Part shown: positions 16,465-25,485 of the stretch, one piece after another
Layout: each line of letters opens with the position of its first letter
Numbering within the stretch: position 1 is the stretch's first letter
Source of the DNA: Providencia sp.
GTDB lineage: Bacteria > Pseudomonadota > Gammaproteobacteria > Enterobacterales > Enterobacteriaceae
Reading direction: 5' to 3'
NCBI RefSeq assembly: GCF_003533305.1
Contig: NZ_DOEH01000018.1
Location: forward strand, 144,399 to 208,398
Length of the DNA: 64,000 nucleotides
Program-made: the position numbers and the translations under genes
Notes under the pieces: generated by a model
The model's database searches: none
The model's input: only the letters and a program-made list of their open reading frames with translations
What the model was told of the DNA's origin: nothing

Positions 16465-18021
16465 ATGGCCAGAAGAAAGTTTAGTGATTCAATTCAGCGC
16501 TTTGGGAGGACTTTGCTTCTTCCAATTGGCGTTTTAGCTCCAATCGGTATGATTCTAGGGATCAGTGGTGCTTTAGTTCAAACATATATGATTGCTCGAT
16601 TTCCTTTCCTTGGAAATGAAACCGTTAATGCATTATTAGTCAGTATTCGTGCTATTGCAGGTGTTATTTTTGACAATATTCCACTCCTTTTTGCGATGGG
16701 TGTTGCCTATGGCATGAGCCAAAGAGATAAAGGAATCGCAGTTTTTGCCTCTGTTGTCGGGTATTTAACCTTGATAATTACCATTAATATTTGGTTAGTG
16801 CTCAATGGTAAGCTCGCTGATGTTGCCATTATGACGCAAGTGGGGCAGATCAAGGTTTTAGGTATACAAACCATGAATATTAGCGCCGCAGGAGGGATTA
16901 TTACCGGCCTAATTGCATCTTGGGCAACGGATAAATTCTATAATCTCGAACTGCCCACTGCGTTTGCTTTCTTTTCAGGGAAAAAATCAGTTTCAATCAT
17001 CATGATTGGACTCATGATTGCGGTTGGCGCGTTTCTACCGTTTATTTGGGAAGTATTAGTTCTTGGTTTAATGAAATTATCAGCAGTGATCCTGAGTCCT
17101 GTGGGGCCATTCTTTACTGCAGCGGGTGAACGACTGTTTATTCCATTCGGTTTGCACCATGTTTGGAATGTGCTGTTTAGATTTACTGAAGCGGGTGGTT
17201 CTTACGTTATTGATGGGCAAACCTTTGTTGGTGTTGTGCCTGCGATGACTGAAGTGTTATTTAAACAAGGGCCAAATAGTGAATATTGGGCAATGATGCC
17301 AAGCTTAACGCGCTTTATGGCTCAACAACAAATGTTGGTGACTTTATTTTTATTCCCTGCAATTGCTCTTGCAATATATAAGACATCAAGGAAAGAAAAT
17401 CGCGTTGAAGTTAAATCGATGCTAGTCACGATGGTATTAACGGCAATGTTAGGTAACGTCACTGAACCGTTAGAATTTACCTTCGTCTTTATTGCACCAC
17501 TCTTATATTTAATCTACGCGGTTATTGTCGGCATTGGTGCGGTTCTGCTCTCTTTAGCTGGTGTTGCTATTGGCTATATTCGAGGAACAATTTTTGATTT
17601 CACCATCTTCGGTTTGCTCTATGAGAATACTAACTGGATTTTCTTAGTCATTATTGGAACGAGTTTGGCTGTTATCACGTACTTTATTTTCTGCTGGGCG
17701 ATTGTCAAATTTGATATTAAAACGCCAGGAAGAGAAGAGTCGAGTAATCTTAAAAATACATTAATCAAAGAAAAGCGTTATGGCGAAATTGCAGATCTTC
17801 TTATTAAAGCGTTAGGTGGCAAAGACAATATTCGTAATGTTGATAACTGTATTACCCGACTACGTATTGATATTTCAGAGGTCAATGTAATTGATAAAGA
17901 GTTGATGTTGGAGTCAGGATGTACAGCATTTTTCTTTCCTGCGGCAAACCATATTCATGTTGTATATGGACCGAAAGTAGAATTTGTGCGAAATGCTGTT
18001 GATGAAGCGATGAAGAAATAG
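16465..18021 (+). CDS. PTS permease EIICB, glucose/maltose (MalX) family
   Basis: A 518-residue fused permease. The EIIC part (about 1-420) has around ten membrane segments and glucose-family landmarks: LPIGVLAPIGMILGI, IFDNIPLLFAMGVAYG, ERLFIPFGLHHVWN and GNVTEPLEFTF, the conserved Glu of the sugar site. The EIIB part (about 435-518) carries the phosphorylated Cys462 in NVDNCITRLRI. There is no EIIA domain or gene nearby, so the phosphate probably comes from EIIA-Glc (crr). The substrate is imported and phosphorylated; its identity is unknown. Eleven bases separate it from the lyase gene, so the two form one transcript. A specific name such as malX is not justified because the partner gene is a lyase, not a maltose enzyme. 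Confidence 0.88.
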   Translation: MARRKFSDSIQRFGRTLLLPIGVLAPIGMILGISGALVQTYMIARFPFLGNETVNALLVSIRAIAGVIFDNIPLLFAMGVAYGMSQRDKGIAVFASVVGYLTLIITINIWLVLNGKLADVAIMTQVGQIKVLGIQTMNISAAGGIITGLIASWATDKFYNLELPTAFAFFSGKKSVSIIMIGLMIAVGAFLPFIWEVLVLGLMKLSAVILSPVGPFFTAAGERLFIPFGLHHVWNVLFRFTEAGGSYVIDGQTFVGVVPAMTEVLFKQGPNSEYWAMMPSLTRFMAQQQMLVTLFLFPAIALAIYKTSRKENRVEVKSMLVTMVLTAMLGNVTEPLEFTFVFIAPLLYLIYAVIVGIGAVLLSLAGVAIGYIRGTIFDFTIFGLLYENTNWIFLVIIGTSLAVITYFIFCWAIVKFDIKTPGREESSNLKNTLIKEKRYGEIADLLIKALGGKDNIRNVDNCITRLRIDISEVNVIDKELMLESGCTAFFFPAANHIHVVYGPKVEFVRNAVDEAMKK

Positions 18022-18032
18022 AGAAGGGATAC

Positions 18033-19406
18033 ATGATGAGAGCGTTATATGATTCTAAAAGTAAAACAATTGATGATCGCGGCATAAAAGCGCTGCTATC
18101 CAATGAAGCCAAATATTCAACTTGGTTAATGTTTGAATCAATGCTAGCTCAAGCTCAAGCTGAGCAAGGTTTTATTCCACAATCAGCAGCTGATGAAATT
18201 AAGCAAAAAGCAAAAATTGAGAATATTGATTTTGAAGAAATGAACCGTATTTATCAAAAAATCGGTCATGGTTTTGTGCCTTTTTTAAAGGTTTTAGTGA
18301 ATGCATGTTCAGAAGAGAGTGGTAAATATATTCATTACGGGATTACTACTCAAAACATACAACAAAGTTCACAGCTGTATATGATGAAAACAGTGCATCA
18401 TAAGTTTATGTTGCTTTTAAGTGAGATTATCGAAAATTTATCAAACTTAGCATCAAAAACCAAAACAATGGTAATGGCGGGGAGAACCCATGGGCGTCAT
18501 GCGATCCCAATTACTTATGGATACAAAGTCTCCGTGTGGATAAGTGATTTTATCGATTGTTACCAAAGAATGAAAGAGTGTGAAAAGCGTGTATTTACTA
18601 TCATGATGGGCGGTGCAGTTGGGGCGTTTAACTCGATGCCCGGTGTCGGTATTGCCGTTCAAAAAAGAGTCGCTGAACTTACAGGTATGGAAGCTATGGA
18701 GGTTCCATCAAGGAATCTTAGCACCCATAAATTAGAATATATCTCTAATTTAGCGTTGATGGCGAATATTTGTCATAAAATTGGTGAAGAAGTTTACAGT
18801 ACAACATTAGAAGAAATTGCGGAAGTCTCTGAAGGGTTTACTAAAGGTACCGTCGGTAGTAGCACGATGCCACATAAAATTAATCCTAAATTAGCTAAAG
18901 GTATTATCGCAAATTCTCAAAAATTGTATTCGTTGCCTAGCGTCGGAATGTACTCTGCGGTCAGACCTTATGAAGGTGATAGTAGCTCATACATGCTATT
19001 TGATGGGCTACTTGAAGAGGCGCTCGAACTGACAACAGAAATTTTACTGAGAACTGAAGAACTTTCTAGAACTATCGTGCCTCATGAGGAAAGGATGCTA
19101 CATAACGTATTAAGAAACAAGGGATTAGATAATACTGAATACGTTATGATGAAAATGGCAGAAAAATTAGGTAAAGATAAAGCACACTCTTTATTGTATG
19201 ACGAAGCGATTAAAACCGCCGCAGATGGAGAGGATTTTTATACTAACTTAATCAAAAATGAGGTTATTACTGCCGCGTTTAGTTGTGATGAAATTAAGGA
19301 AATGCTTGATCCTCGCGCTTACATTGGTTTGTCTGCTGAAATAGCAGAAAAAGAATCAAAACGTGGACTTGCTATCGTTCAAGAAATCAAGCAACAGTAT
19401 AAATAA
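18033..19406 (+). CDS. Fumarase/aspartase-superfamily lyase (adenylosuccinate lyase-like), linked to a PTS
   Basis: A 457-residue enzyme of the superfamily that eliminates fumarate or related groups. Landmarks are HYGITTQN (101-108), AGRTHGRHAIPITYG (149-163) with the catalytic His region, and the signature loop GSSTMPHKINP (275-285) with the catalytic Ser. The TTQN segment differs from the TSxD usual in adenylosuccinate lyase and 3-carboxymuconate cycloisomerase, so a housekeeping purB role is unlikely. The SD is AGAAGGGA before an ATGATG start. It is translated directly after the PTS permease, which suggests that its substrate is a PTS-imported phosphorylated compound. One plausible reaction is release of fumarate from an aspartate-bearing sugar phosphate; that is inference only. 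Confidence 0.82.
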   Translation: MMRALYDSKSKTIDDRGIKALLSNEAKYSTWLMFESMLAQAQAEQGFIPQSAADEIKQKAKIENIDFEEMNRIYQKIGHGFVPFLKVLVNACSEESGKYIHYGITTQNIQQSSQLYMMKTVHHKFMLLLSEIIENLSNLASKTKTMVMAGRTHGRHAIPITYGYKVSVWISDFIDCYQRMKECEKRVFTIMMGGAVGAFNSMPGVGIAVQKRVAELTGMEAMEVPSRNLSTHKLEYISNLALMANICHKIGEEVYSTTLEEIAEVSEGFTKGTVGSSTMPHKINPKLAKGIIANSQKLYSLPSVGMYSAVRPYEGDSSSYMLFDGLLEEALELTTEILLRTEELSRTIVPHEERMLHNVLRNKGLDNTEYVMMKMAEKLGKDKAHSLLYDEAIKTAADGEDFYTNLIKNEVITAAFSCDEIKEMLDPRAYIGLSAEIAEKESKRGLAIVQEIKQQYK

Positions 19407-19463
19407 GCCGTAACTAGCTTAGGTTAAAAGCTAACTAATGCGTTATTTGTTGGCATGAAGTGG

Positions 19464-19506
19464 TTGCCTTACATTGAAAAAGTGATGTGGTGTAAGGCAA
19501 TTTACC
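19464..19506 (+). terminator. Probable terminator of the PTS-lyase operon
   Basis: TTGCCTTACA (19464-19473) pairs with TGTAAGGCAA (19491-19500), a perfect 10-base stem with a 17-base loop, followed by only TTT. It lies 58 bases after the lyase stop. The rest of the gap to yihX is AT-rich and shows no gene. Confidence 0.5.
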
Positions 19507-19713
19507 GATATCTATAATTCTCAATTATCCCTTGTTGTTTATTAGCTCATCACTATTATCCGTTTTTCCTCTCTCACTGTTTATAATTTATCCTAAATGT
19601 GGATAGCTCAATTGATAAATTAACAAAATAACGCGAATAATCACTAATTAGGGCTGTTCAGCTGTACGAATAATGATTAAAGTAAATTTAGTTAATAATG
19701 AAGAGGAAAACTT

Positions 19714-20328
19714 ATGCTGTATATCTTCGATATGGGTAATGTGATTATTGATATCGACTTTAATCGTGTTTTTGATAAATGGGCTGAACTCAGCGATACC
19801 CCGAGTGAAGAAATCAGATCACGATTTACGTTTGGGAATATCTTTCAATTACATGAGTGTGGAAAAATTTCAGATATAGAGTTTGCTGAGCTACTTTGTG
19901 AAGAAATCGGGATCACTCTGAGCTTCGAAGACTTTGCCGAAGGTTGGCACTCGATTTTTATTTCGTTAAGACAAGAAGTTATCGACATTATGGAACGCCT
20001 GCGTGAGCAAGGACATCGAGTTGTCGTCTTATCGAATACCAATCGCCTGCATTTAGACTATTGGCCGCAGCATTATCCTGAAATTGCCGCTTCCTCTGAT
20101 TTCCTCTATTTATCTCAAGATTTGGGAATGCGTAAACCTGACCCTGAAATTTTTAAATATGTGCTGCAATCGGAGGAGTTCGATGCCTCTGAGGCTATCT
20201 TCTTTGATGACATAGAAGAAAATGTGAAGGCCGCGCAATCCCTTGGTATTAAAGGCGTACATGTCTTAAATAAGGACACTATTCCTGAATATTTCCGCAC
20301 TTACGACTTTAGTGCAGAAGTTGAATAA
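19714..20328 (+). CDS. yihX: HAD-family alpha-D-glucose-1-phosphate phosphatase YihX
   Basis: A 204-residue HAD-superfamily hydrolase, close to E. coli YihX. The nucleophile motif is at the N-terminus (IFDMGNVIIDIDF, which is DxGxV/I rather than DxDxT/V, as in this subfamily). The second motif is VVLSNTN, the Lys is in LGMRKPDPEIF and the acidic motif is IFFDDIEENV. E. coli YihX dephosphorylates alpha-glucose-1-phosphate released from glycogen. A strong SD (GAGGA) lies before the ATG. It is followed by dtd as in E. coli, except that yihY, which lies between them there, is missing. It marks the far side of the variable yih locus. Confidence 0.93.
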   Translation: MLYIFDMGNVIIDIDFNRVFDKWAELSDTPSEEIRSRFTFGNIFQLHECGKISDIEFAELLCEEIGITLSFEDFAEGWHSIFISLRQEVIDIMERLREQGHRVVVLSNTNRLHLDYWPQHYPEIAASSDFLYLSQDLGMRKPDPEIFKYVLQSEEFDASEAIFFDDIEENVKAAQSLGIKGVHVLNKDTIPEYFRTYDFSAEVE

Positions 20329-20391
20329 TATACTGATTTATCACAGTGGAGTAGCTTAGTCAGTTACTCCCTCTTTTTGTACAGAGTTATC

Positions 20392-20829
20392 ATGATTGCA
20401 TTGATTCAGAGAGTCACTCACGCGAGTGTTATTGTCGATGAGAAAATTATTGGCCAAATTGGTTCAGGATTACTGGTTTTACTTGGCGTTGAAAAAGATG
20501 ATGATGAACAAAAAGCAAAACGCCTATGTGAAAAAGTGCTAGGTTATCGTATTTTTAGCGATGATCAGGGCAAAATGAACTTAAATGTTCAACAAGCTGG
20601 TGGAAGCTTATTGGTTGTTTCTCAATTTACATTAGCGGCAGATACCAACAAAGGGATGAGACCGAGCTTCTCTGGTGGTGCGGAGCCTGAGCGTGCTGAA
20701 GAACTTTATACGTATTTTGTACAACAAAGTCGCCAGTTAGGTATCGTCACTGAAACAGGGCAATTTGCCGCAGATATGCAAGTGAGCTTAACCAATGATG
20801 GCCCTGTGACTTTCTGGCTGCAAGTGTGA
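20392..20829 (+). CDS. dtd: D-aminoacyl-tRNA deacylase
   Basis: A 145-residue enzyme, the same length as E. coli Dtd (YihZ). It hydrolyses D-amino acids wrongly attached to tRNA, a proofreading step. Family motifs are SQFTLAAD (the SQFTL active-site stretch with Thr) and the C-terminal NDGPVTFW, which includes the Gly-cisPro element. An upstream in-frame TTG at 20377 would add five residues, but the ATG at 20392 gives the family N-terminus MIALIQRVT and was chosen. It lies 63 bases after yihX and is followed closely by fabY. Confidence 0.96.
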   Translation: MIALIQRVTHASVIVDEKIIGQIGSGLLVLLGVEKDDDEQKAKRLCEKVLGYRIFSDDQGKMNLNVQQAGGSLLVVSQFTLAADTNKGMRPSFSGGAEPERAEELYTYFVQQSRQLGIVTETGQFAADMQVSLTNDGPVTFWLQV

Positions 20830-20852
20830 TCCAAACTATTAAAGGGGAAACA

Positions 20853-21776
20853 ATGTACCATCTGCGCACACCGAAAGATGATATTGAATTTGCAGCTTAT
20901 TACCAATTCCGTTGGGAAATGTTGCGTAAACCCTTTAATCAGCCTCTTGGTTCTGAGAAAGATGGTTATGACCTGACCGCTCATCATCAAATGGTTGTTG
21001 ATGATAAAAATCGAATTCTTGCTATTGGTCGTTTATATATCAATGCCGATAACGAAGGCGCAATACGCTTTTTGGCTGTGAACCCGGTTATGCAGGGAAA
21101 AGGGCTAGGTAAATTAATTATCATGGCGCTTGAATCTACGGCAAGACAAGAAGGTGTAAAACGGATTGTTTCTAGCGTAAGAGAAGAGGCGGTTCCATTT
21201 TTTAGTAAAAATGGGTTTGCAAATAGAGGAATTGTCGCGGGTGAGCTGAAAACACCTGTCCGTCATTACCTAATGATTAAGCCGATTGAAACGTTAGATC
21301 AAATTTTACATCGACCTGATTGGTGTGGTGAATTGCAGCAAGCTTGGTATAAATACATTCCATTGAGCGAAAAAATGGGTGTACGCATTGATCAATACAC
21401 GGGCAAACGTTTTATTACCACAATGCCAGAAGCGGGCAATCAAAATCCGCATGAAACTATTTTTGCGGGTAGCCAGTTTTCCCTTGCGACACTTACCGGT
21501 TGGGGGCTAATTTGGTTATTAATGCAAGAACATCAGTTGGGGGGCGATATCGTTCTGGTGGATGCGAATATTCGCTATGCTAAACCAGTAAGTGGTAGGC
21601 CAACAGCAGTCGCTGATTTATCGAATCTTAGCGGTGATCTTGATCGTCTCGCAAGAGGTAGTAAAGCTCGCGTGAAACTCACCGTTGAGGTTAGCGGTGC
21701 GGAAAATCAAGTTGGGGCGGTATTTAGTGGTATTTATATGGTTTTTCCTGTTACCGAACCCAAACAAGATGCTTAA
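20853..21776 (+). CDS. fabY: Acetyltransferase/thioesterase-fold protein FabY (YiiD)
   Basis: A 307-residue protein with a GNAT acetyltransferase domain (about 1-140; [20 protein letters not shown] is the acetyl-CoA P-loop region) and a C-terminal hotdog-fold, thioesterase-like domain (about 160-305; [18 protein letters not shown]). In E. coli FabY (YiiD) is reported to support initiation of fatty acid synthesis when FabH is absent. A GTG at 20826 overlapping the dtd stop is in frame, but the ATG at 20853 has an ideal SD (AAAGGGGAAA) and gives the family start MYHLR, so I place the start there. Order dtd-fabY is as in E. coli. Confidence 0.9.
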   Translation: MYHLRTPKDDIEFAAYYQFRWEMLRKPFNQPLGSEKDGYDLTAHHQMVVDDKNRILAIGRLYINADNEGAIRFLAVNPVMQGKGLGKLIIMALESTARQEGVKRIVSSVREEAVPFFSKNGFANRGIVAGELKTPVRHYLMIKPIETLDQILHRPDWCGELQQAWYKYIPLSEKMGVRIDQYTGKRFITTMPEAGNQNPHETIFAGSQFSLATLTGWGLIWLLMQEHQLGGDIVLVDANIRYAKPVSGRPTAVADLSNLSGDLDRLARGSKARVKLTVEVSGAENQVGAVFSGIYMVFPVTEPKQDA

Positions 21777-21824
21777 CTTTGTATGATATAGCAATACGAT
21801 ACAAAAATAGCTAAATACGATTAA

Positions 21825-21862
21825 AAAGGCAGGTCAGCTAAATATGCGAGACCTGCTTTTTT
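21825..21862 (+). terminator. Terminator after fabY
   Basis: GCAGGTC (21829-21835) pairs with GACCTGC (21850-21856) across a 14-base loop, preceded by A's and followed by six T's. It closes the yihX-dtd-fabY group. Confidence 0.75.
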
Positions 21863-21922
21863 ATTGATTGGTAACCTACATCGCGATTAACTTATTATAT
21901 AGTGGATTATTACGTAATGAAT

Positions 21923-23716
21923 CTATTGTGCCACTAATGATGGTATTTGCAGCTCTGTAGGTAAAGGGCTCTGTGATGTCGATAATGCTTCTGGTTGTAT
22001 CATCGAAGGCTCTGAGGTTTCAGATTCAACGGATGAAGTCACTTCACCTTTAATAACCGTGCGATACATGCGCTTACCTTGCAAAGGGATTGCCATAAGT
22101 TCACCATTTGTACTTTTAGCTAGTGAGGTCGCAAGTAAATCCCCTTGTAATGTGACATCAAAATCACCCAAAGTCTGAGGTGGGAAACCTTGCCATCCCC
22201 ATTGATTTAAGTCAGCTAAATCAATGTTTGTTCCCGATGCACGCAGCAAAAATGGGATTTTTTTAGGTTCTTGTTTTACTAATAACCCAAGCTTGCTAAT
22301 ACCCTTATCGGTACTCACTGTTAAGCTGGCCGCCGCAGACGATTTTCCACTTTGACGGATTTCCATAAATGGGCGGCGTACCAGAACTTGGTTAATTGTG
22401 CCGCTATCTGCATTGAATGTCGCTTTACCGCTCCAAATTCCCCATTGTTTTTGTTTAATCAGATCAACGTTTTCAATGTTGGCACCGAGCGCTGTAAACT
22501 CAAATGGAAATTGCGGTTGGATATTCATTAGCAGTGATTGTGATAGTGTAAATTTTTTGATGGATATGCCAGAAAGCCAAGAGGGGGCTGGTTGTGCGAA
22601 AAACTCAAGCCAATTCTCTGGTAAGGTATATAAAATACCGGCTAATTTAGCATCAGCGATGGTGAGTATTTTATCATTACGTTGCCAAGTGCCACTTAGG
22701 TTAAATATCCCTTTGTTATAGTAGCCTGATAGTTTCTCAATATTGATATTATCAGTATCGATATTAAGCTCACCAATCAATGTATCTAGCTGCTGTTCTT
22801 TAATAACCAACTGATCCATATTGAAGCTAATCTTGCTTTTCGGGCTACTCCAGCTTCCTCTAACAAAACTAATTTGATCTATTTCAGTGCTGAGCCCTGC
22901 TAGCGCCCAATCTTTACCTTGAATATCGATATTTGTAAGTTCAAGATTTTTAATCTGTAGCGGATTATTACTATTGATAGCATCAAATAGGTTGTCAAAA
23001 GTGAGATCATTTTGCCAGCCCACTTTATTCATGATGAGACGATCAATATTGATTGAACCATCGGTGAAGGCTTTTCCTTCACCTGCAATATAGCCATTAT
23101 TAAGGTAGCCGCTCGCTTGGCTGATTTCGGTGACCTTTTCCTGTAACTTTCCAGTGATTGCTACATTTCTAAACGCTAATTGATTAATGCTCATCTGGCT
23201 AGTCGTAAAACGAAAGTCACCGTAACCAAAAGGGTGGTTTATTGTTGGATGCCACGGGGTGATCCCTCCCGTGAAGCCAGATACTTGTATCGTTTTATTT
23301 GCTTGTTTTAATTGAAGCTGGCTATTTTCAAATTGCAGGATATCAGCGGATAATGGAATTTTTGTCGAATTTTCAGCACTAATTGCAGCAATTTCCCCTT
23401 GGGTAATTACTAAACGTCGAATTGCGGTGCCGTTAAAAATATTACGCCAATTGACATCAATGACGATTTGGCGGGCACTTAATGATAAATCTTTATTTTG
23501 CGATTCTAATTTAACATCTTGAAAAATAAATTCGCCCGCATTCGAAAACTCATGGCCCATGATACCGACCTCGATATCATAATCAGTAAATTTACTTAAA
23601 AATTGGCTTGCATAGGAGGCACCCCAGCGAGTTTGCAGCCCTATATAGGCGAAGACTATCACCAGTAAAAATAATAGAAGAGCGTATGCAATTAGCTTAG
23701 TTAACCATTTCATCAT
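21923..23716 (-). CDS. yicH: AsmA-family protein YicH
   Basis: A 597-residue protein with one N-terminal membrane anchor (about residues 7-27, LIAYALLLFLLVIVFAYI) and a long periplasmic beta-rich region. It starts RWGASYASQFLSKFTDYDIE, typical of the AsmA/TamB-like group, whose members are thought to help move lipids between membranes. E. coli YicH is 569 residues and lies beside the same genes (xanP, gltS). The C-terminal tail here ends in a Pro/Ser-rich stretch. It is on the minus strand 146 bases downstream of xanP. The specific role is unknown. Two ATGs are adjacent at the start; AGGT sits at a suitable distance for either. Confidence 0.85.
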   Translation of the reverse strand: MMKWLTKLIAYALLLFLLVIVFAYIGLQTRWGASYASQFLSKFTDYDIEVGIMGHEFSNAGEFIFQDVKLESQNKDLSLSARQIVIDVNWRNIFNGTAIRRLVITQGEIAAISAENSTKIPLSADILQFENSQLQLKQANKTIQVSGFTGGITPWHPTINHPFGYGDFRFTTSQMSINQLAFRNVAITGKLQEKVTEISQASGYLNNGYIAGEGKAFTDGSINIDRLIMNKVGWQNDLTFDNLFDAINSNNPLQIKNLELTNIDIQGKDWALAGLSTEIDQISFVRGSWSSPKSKISFNMDQLVIKEQQLDTLIGELNIDTDNINIEKLSGYYNKGIFNLSGTWQRNDKILTIADAKLAGILYTLPENWLEFFAQPAPSWLSGISIKKFTLSQSLLMNIQPQFPFEFTALGANIENVDLIKQKQWGIWSGKATFNADSGTINQVLVRRPFMEIRQSGKSSAAASLTVSTDKGISKLGLLVKQEPKKIPFLLRASGTNIDLADLNQWGWQGFPPQTLGDFDVTLQGDLLATSLAKSTNGELMAIPLQGKRMYRTVIKGEVTSSVESETSEPSMIQPEALSTSQSPLPTELQIPSLVAQ

Positions 23717-23825
23717 CTATACCTGTGATACTTCAAGTTGTCGGAGCGTTGGCTTTATTGGCTACTTATTACTTAAAGTAGCTATCCGTTAAATGTCGAG
23801 CAATTAAGGATAGCATACAGAAGAA

Positions 23826-23850
23826 CCGCCAGAAGATTCAACTCTGGCGG
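23826..23850 (-). terminator. Hairpin after xanP
   Basis: CCGCCAGA (23826-23833) pairs with TCTGGCGG (23843-23850), an 8-base GC-rich stem. On the minus strand it is followed by TTCTTCTG, a weak T-rich tail. Probably a partial terminator between xanP and yicH. Confidence 0.6.
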
Positions 23851-23862
23851 TAGAATGATGGA

Positions 23863-25251
23863 CTATTTTTCGAGGGGAAAGATTAAATTCAGAACAATTG
23901 CAGTAAGACCGCCAGCAGCGATACCTGATGAAAACAGTGTTTTTAGCCAGTCAGGCGCAAATTGTAATATCAATGGTTGCTGAGAAACGCCCATTCCAAC
24001 GGCCAAAGAAAGCGCAATAATCATAATGGCACGGCGGTTAAGTGGCTCACGGGATACAATTCGAACACCCGAAGCGGCAATGGTGCCAAACATCACAATT
24101 GTGGCACCGCCTAGAACGGGTTCAGGAATTTGTTGCACAAAACCTGCGACCGCAGGAAACAAACCAAGTAATACCAGCATCGATGCGACAATATAACCGA
24201 CATAACGACTTGCAACGCCAGTTAGCTGAATGACACCATTATTTTGGCCGAAGCAAGAATTTGGAAAGGTATTGAAAACAGCCGATACCATCGAATTCAA
24301 ACCATTGGCTAAAACGCCGCCTTTGATACGTTTCATATATAACGGGCCTCTAACTGGCTGCTCAGAAACGTCCGACGTTGCGGTAATATCACCAATAGTT
24401 TCTAAAGATGTCACCATAAAAATTAAAATCAGCGGGATAAGCAGATTCCAATCAAATGACAAACCATAATAGAAAGGCTCTGGAATAATGATAATTGATT
24501 GTTTGGCCTCAGCAGCTTGAGCCGCCGGCAGCATATCCATCCACCAAGCAACGAGATAACCCACTGCCATCGCAATGACGAGAGATGCAACGCGTAAATA
24601 GGGGTTCTTTTGTCGATTAAGTAAGATAATGACCGCGAGTACGACACCGGCAAGGATTAGGTAGTCAGGAGAGCCAAAGGTATTGTCGCTGATAGCGCCA
24701 TAACCGCCGCCAATAGAGGTCAGGCCAACTTGAATGAGTGATAAACCGATAATCATCACGACAACGCCTGAAACTAATGGCGTAATGACGCGGCGAGCTA
24801 AGTGTAGAAAGCGAGATAAAATAACTTCAGCGAGTGCAGCAACGAGTAGCGTGCCAAATAGAGCTGCCATCATTGATGGAATATCTGCTCCGCCTTGTTT
24901 AAGTGCAACACCCCCCATAATCAAAGGTGCAACAAAGTTAAAGCTCGTGCCTTGAATCGAAAGTAAGCCAGAGCCAATAGGCCCCCATGCTCTAATTTGT
25001 ATTAAAGATGCTATACCCGATGCAAATAACGACATACTGATTATGCGCTGAGTATCGTGAGCTGGTAGTCCTAACGACTGGCAAATTAGCATTGCAGGTG
25101 TAATAACGGCAACGAACATTGCAAGAAGATGTTGCCCAGCAGCAAATAGCGCTTGAGGCAGTGGTGGCCTATCTTCAAGCCGATAAATCAATTCACTTTG
25201 TGGTTGTGCCGTTGTTTCAACGTTCTGTTTTTCAGACGCTGTTGTGTTCAT
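23863..25251 (-). CDS. xanP: Xanthine permease XanP (NCS2 family)
   Basis: A 462-residue symporter with about 14 membrane segments, very similar to E. coli XanP (YicE): it has [55 protein letters not shown] and the NCS2 motif [19 protein letters not shown]. It takes up xanthine with protons across the inner membrane. A longer frame opens at an ATG at 25281, but the -10 box of the promoter overlaps that codon, and AGGAAA lies seven bases before the ATG at 25251; hence this start. A PurR-type operator overlaps the -35 region, so purine repression is likely. The divergent neighbour is gltS. Confidence 0.95.
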   Translation of the reverse strand: MNTTASEKQNVETTAQPQSELIYRLEDRPPLPQALFAAGQHLLAMFVAVITPAMLICQSLGLPAHDTQRIISMSLFASGIASLIQIRAWGPIGSGLLSIQGTSFNFVAPLIMGGVALKQGGADIPSMMAALFGTLLVAALAEVILSRFLHLARRVITPLVSGVVVMIIGLSLIQVGLTSIGGGYGAISDNTFGSPDYLILAGVVLAVIILLNRQKNPYLRVASLVIAMAVGYLVAWWMDMLPAAQAAEAKQSIIIIPEPFYYGLSFDWNLLIPLILIFMVTSLETIGDITATSDVSEQPVRGPLYMKRIKGGVLANGLNSMVSAVFNTFPNSCFGQNNGVIQLTGVASRYVGYIVASMLVLLGLFPAVAGFVQQIPEPVLGGATIVMFGTIAASGVRIVSREPLNRRAIMIIALSLAVGMGVSQQPLILQFAPDWLKTLFSSGIAAGGLTAIVLNLIFPLEK

Positions 25252-25279
25252 TATTTTATTTCCTGCCGCCAAAAAACGC

Positions 25280-25307
25280 ATTGTAAATGGACTAGCCCAA
25301 AAAGCAA
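25280..25307 (-). promoter_or_regulatory. Sigma-70 promoter of xanP
   Basis: On the minus strand, -35 TTGCTT (25302-25307) and -10 TACAAT (25280-25285) are 16 bases apart. The expected start point is just downstream, about 20 bases before the chosen xanP ATG. Confidence 0.65.
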
Positions 25308-25317
25308 TCGTTTGCGT
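25302..25317. promoter_or_regulatory. PurR-type operator on the xanP promoter
   Basis: On the minus strand ACGCAAACGATTGCTT matches the PurR consensus ACGCAAACGTTTGCGT at 13 of 16 positions, with the central dyad shifted by one base. It covers the -35 box, which fits repression by PurR with hypoxanthine or guanine. Confidence 0.65.
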
Positions 25318-25485
25318 AAAATATTTTTTTTATTTTTTAAATTGATAACATCACATTTTTATATGTTTTAACTTGTGTTTAGTGTAGATTTTTTTTCTAA
25401 TCCTATCACCTGCTTTGGCGTTTTAAGGAAGAAATTAACGTCTTATTTAGTTTTATATAATATTAACAACAGACGAGGTACGTAC

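Noticed and set aside
16465..18021. Naming the PTS permease malX or ptsG
   Set aside because: Family features fit both, but the adjacent lyase and RpiR regulator do not match the maltose or glucose loci.
18033..19406. Calling the lyase purB
   Set aside because: Its TTQN segment and PTS operon context differ from housekeeping adenylosuccinate lyase, and no purine gene is nearby.
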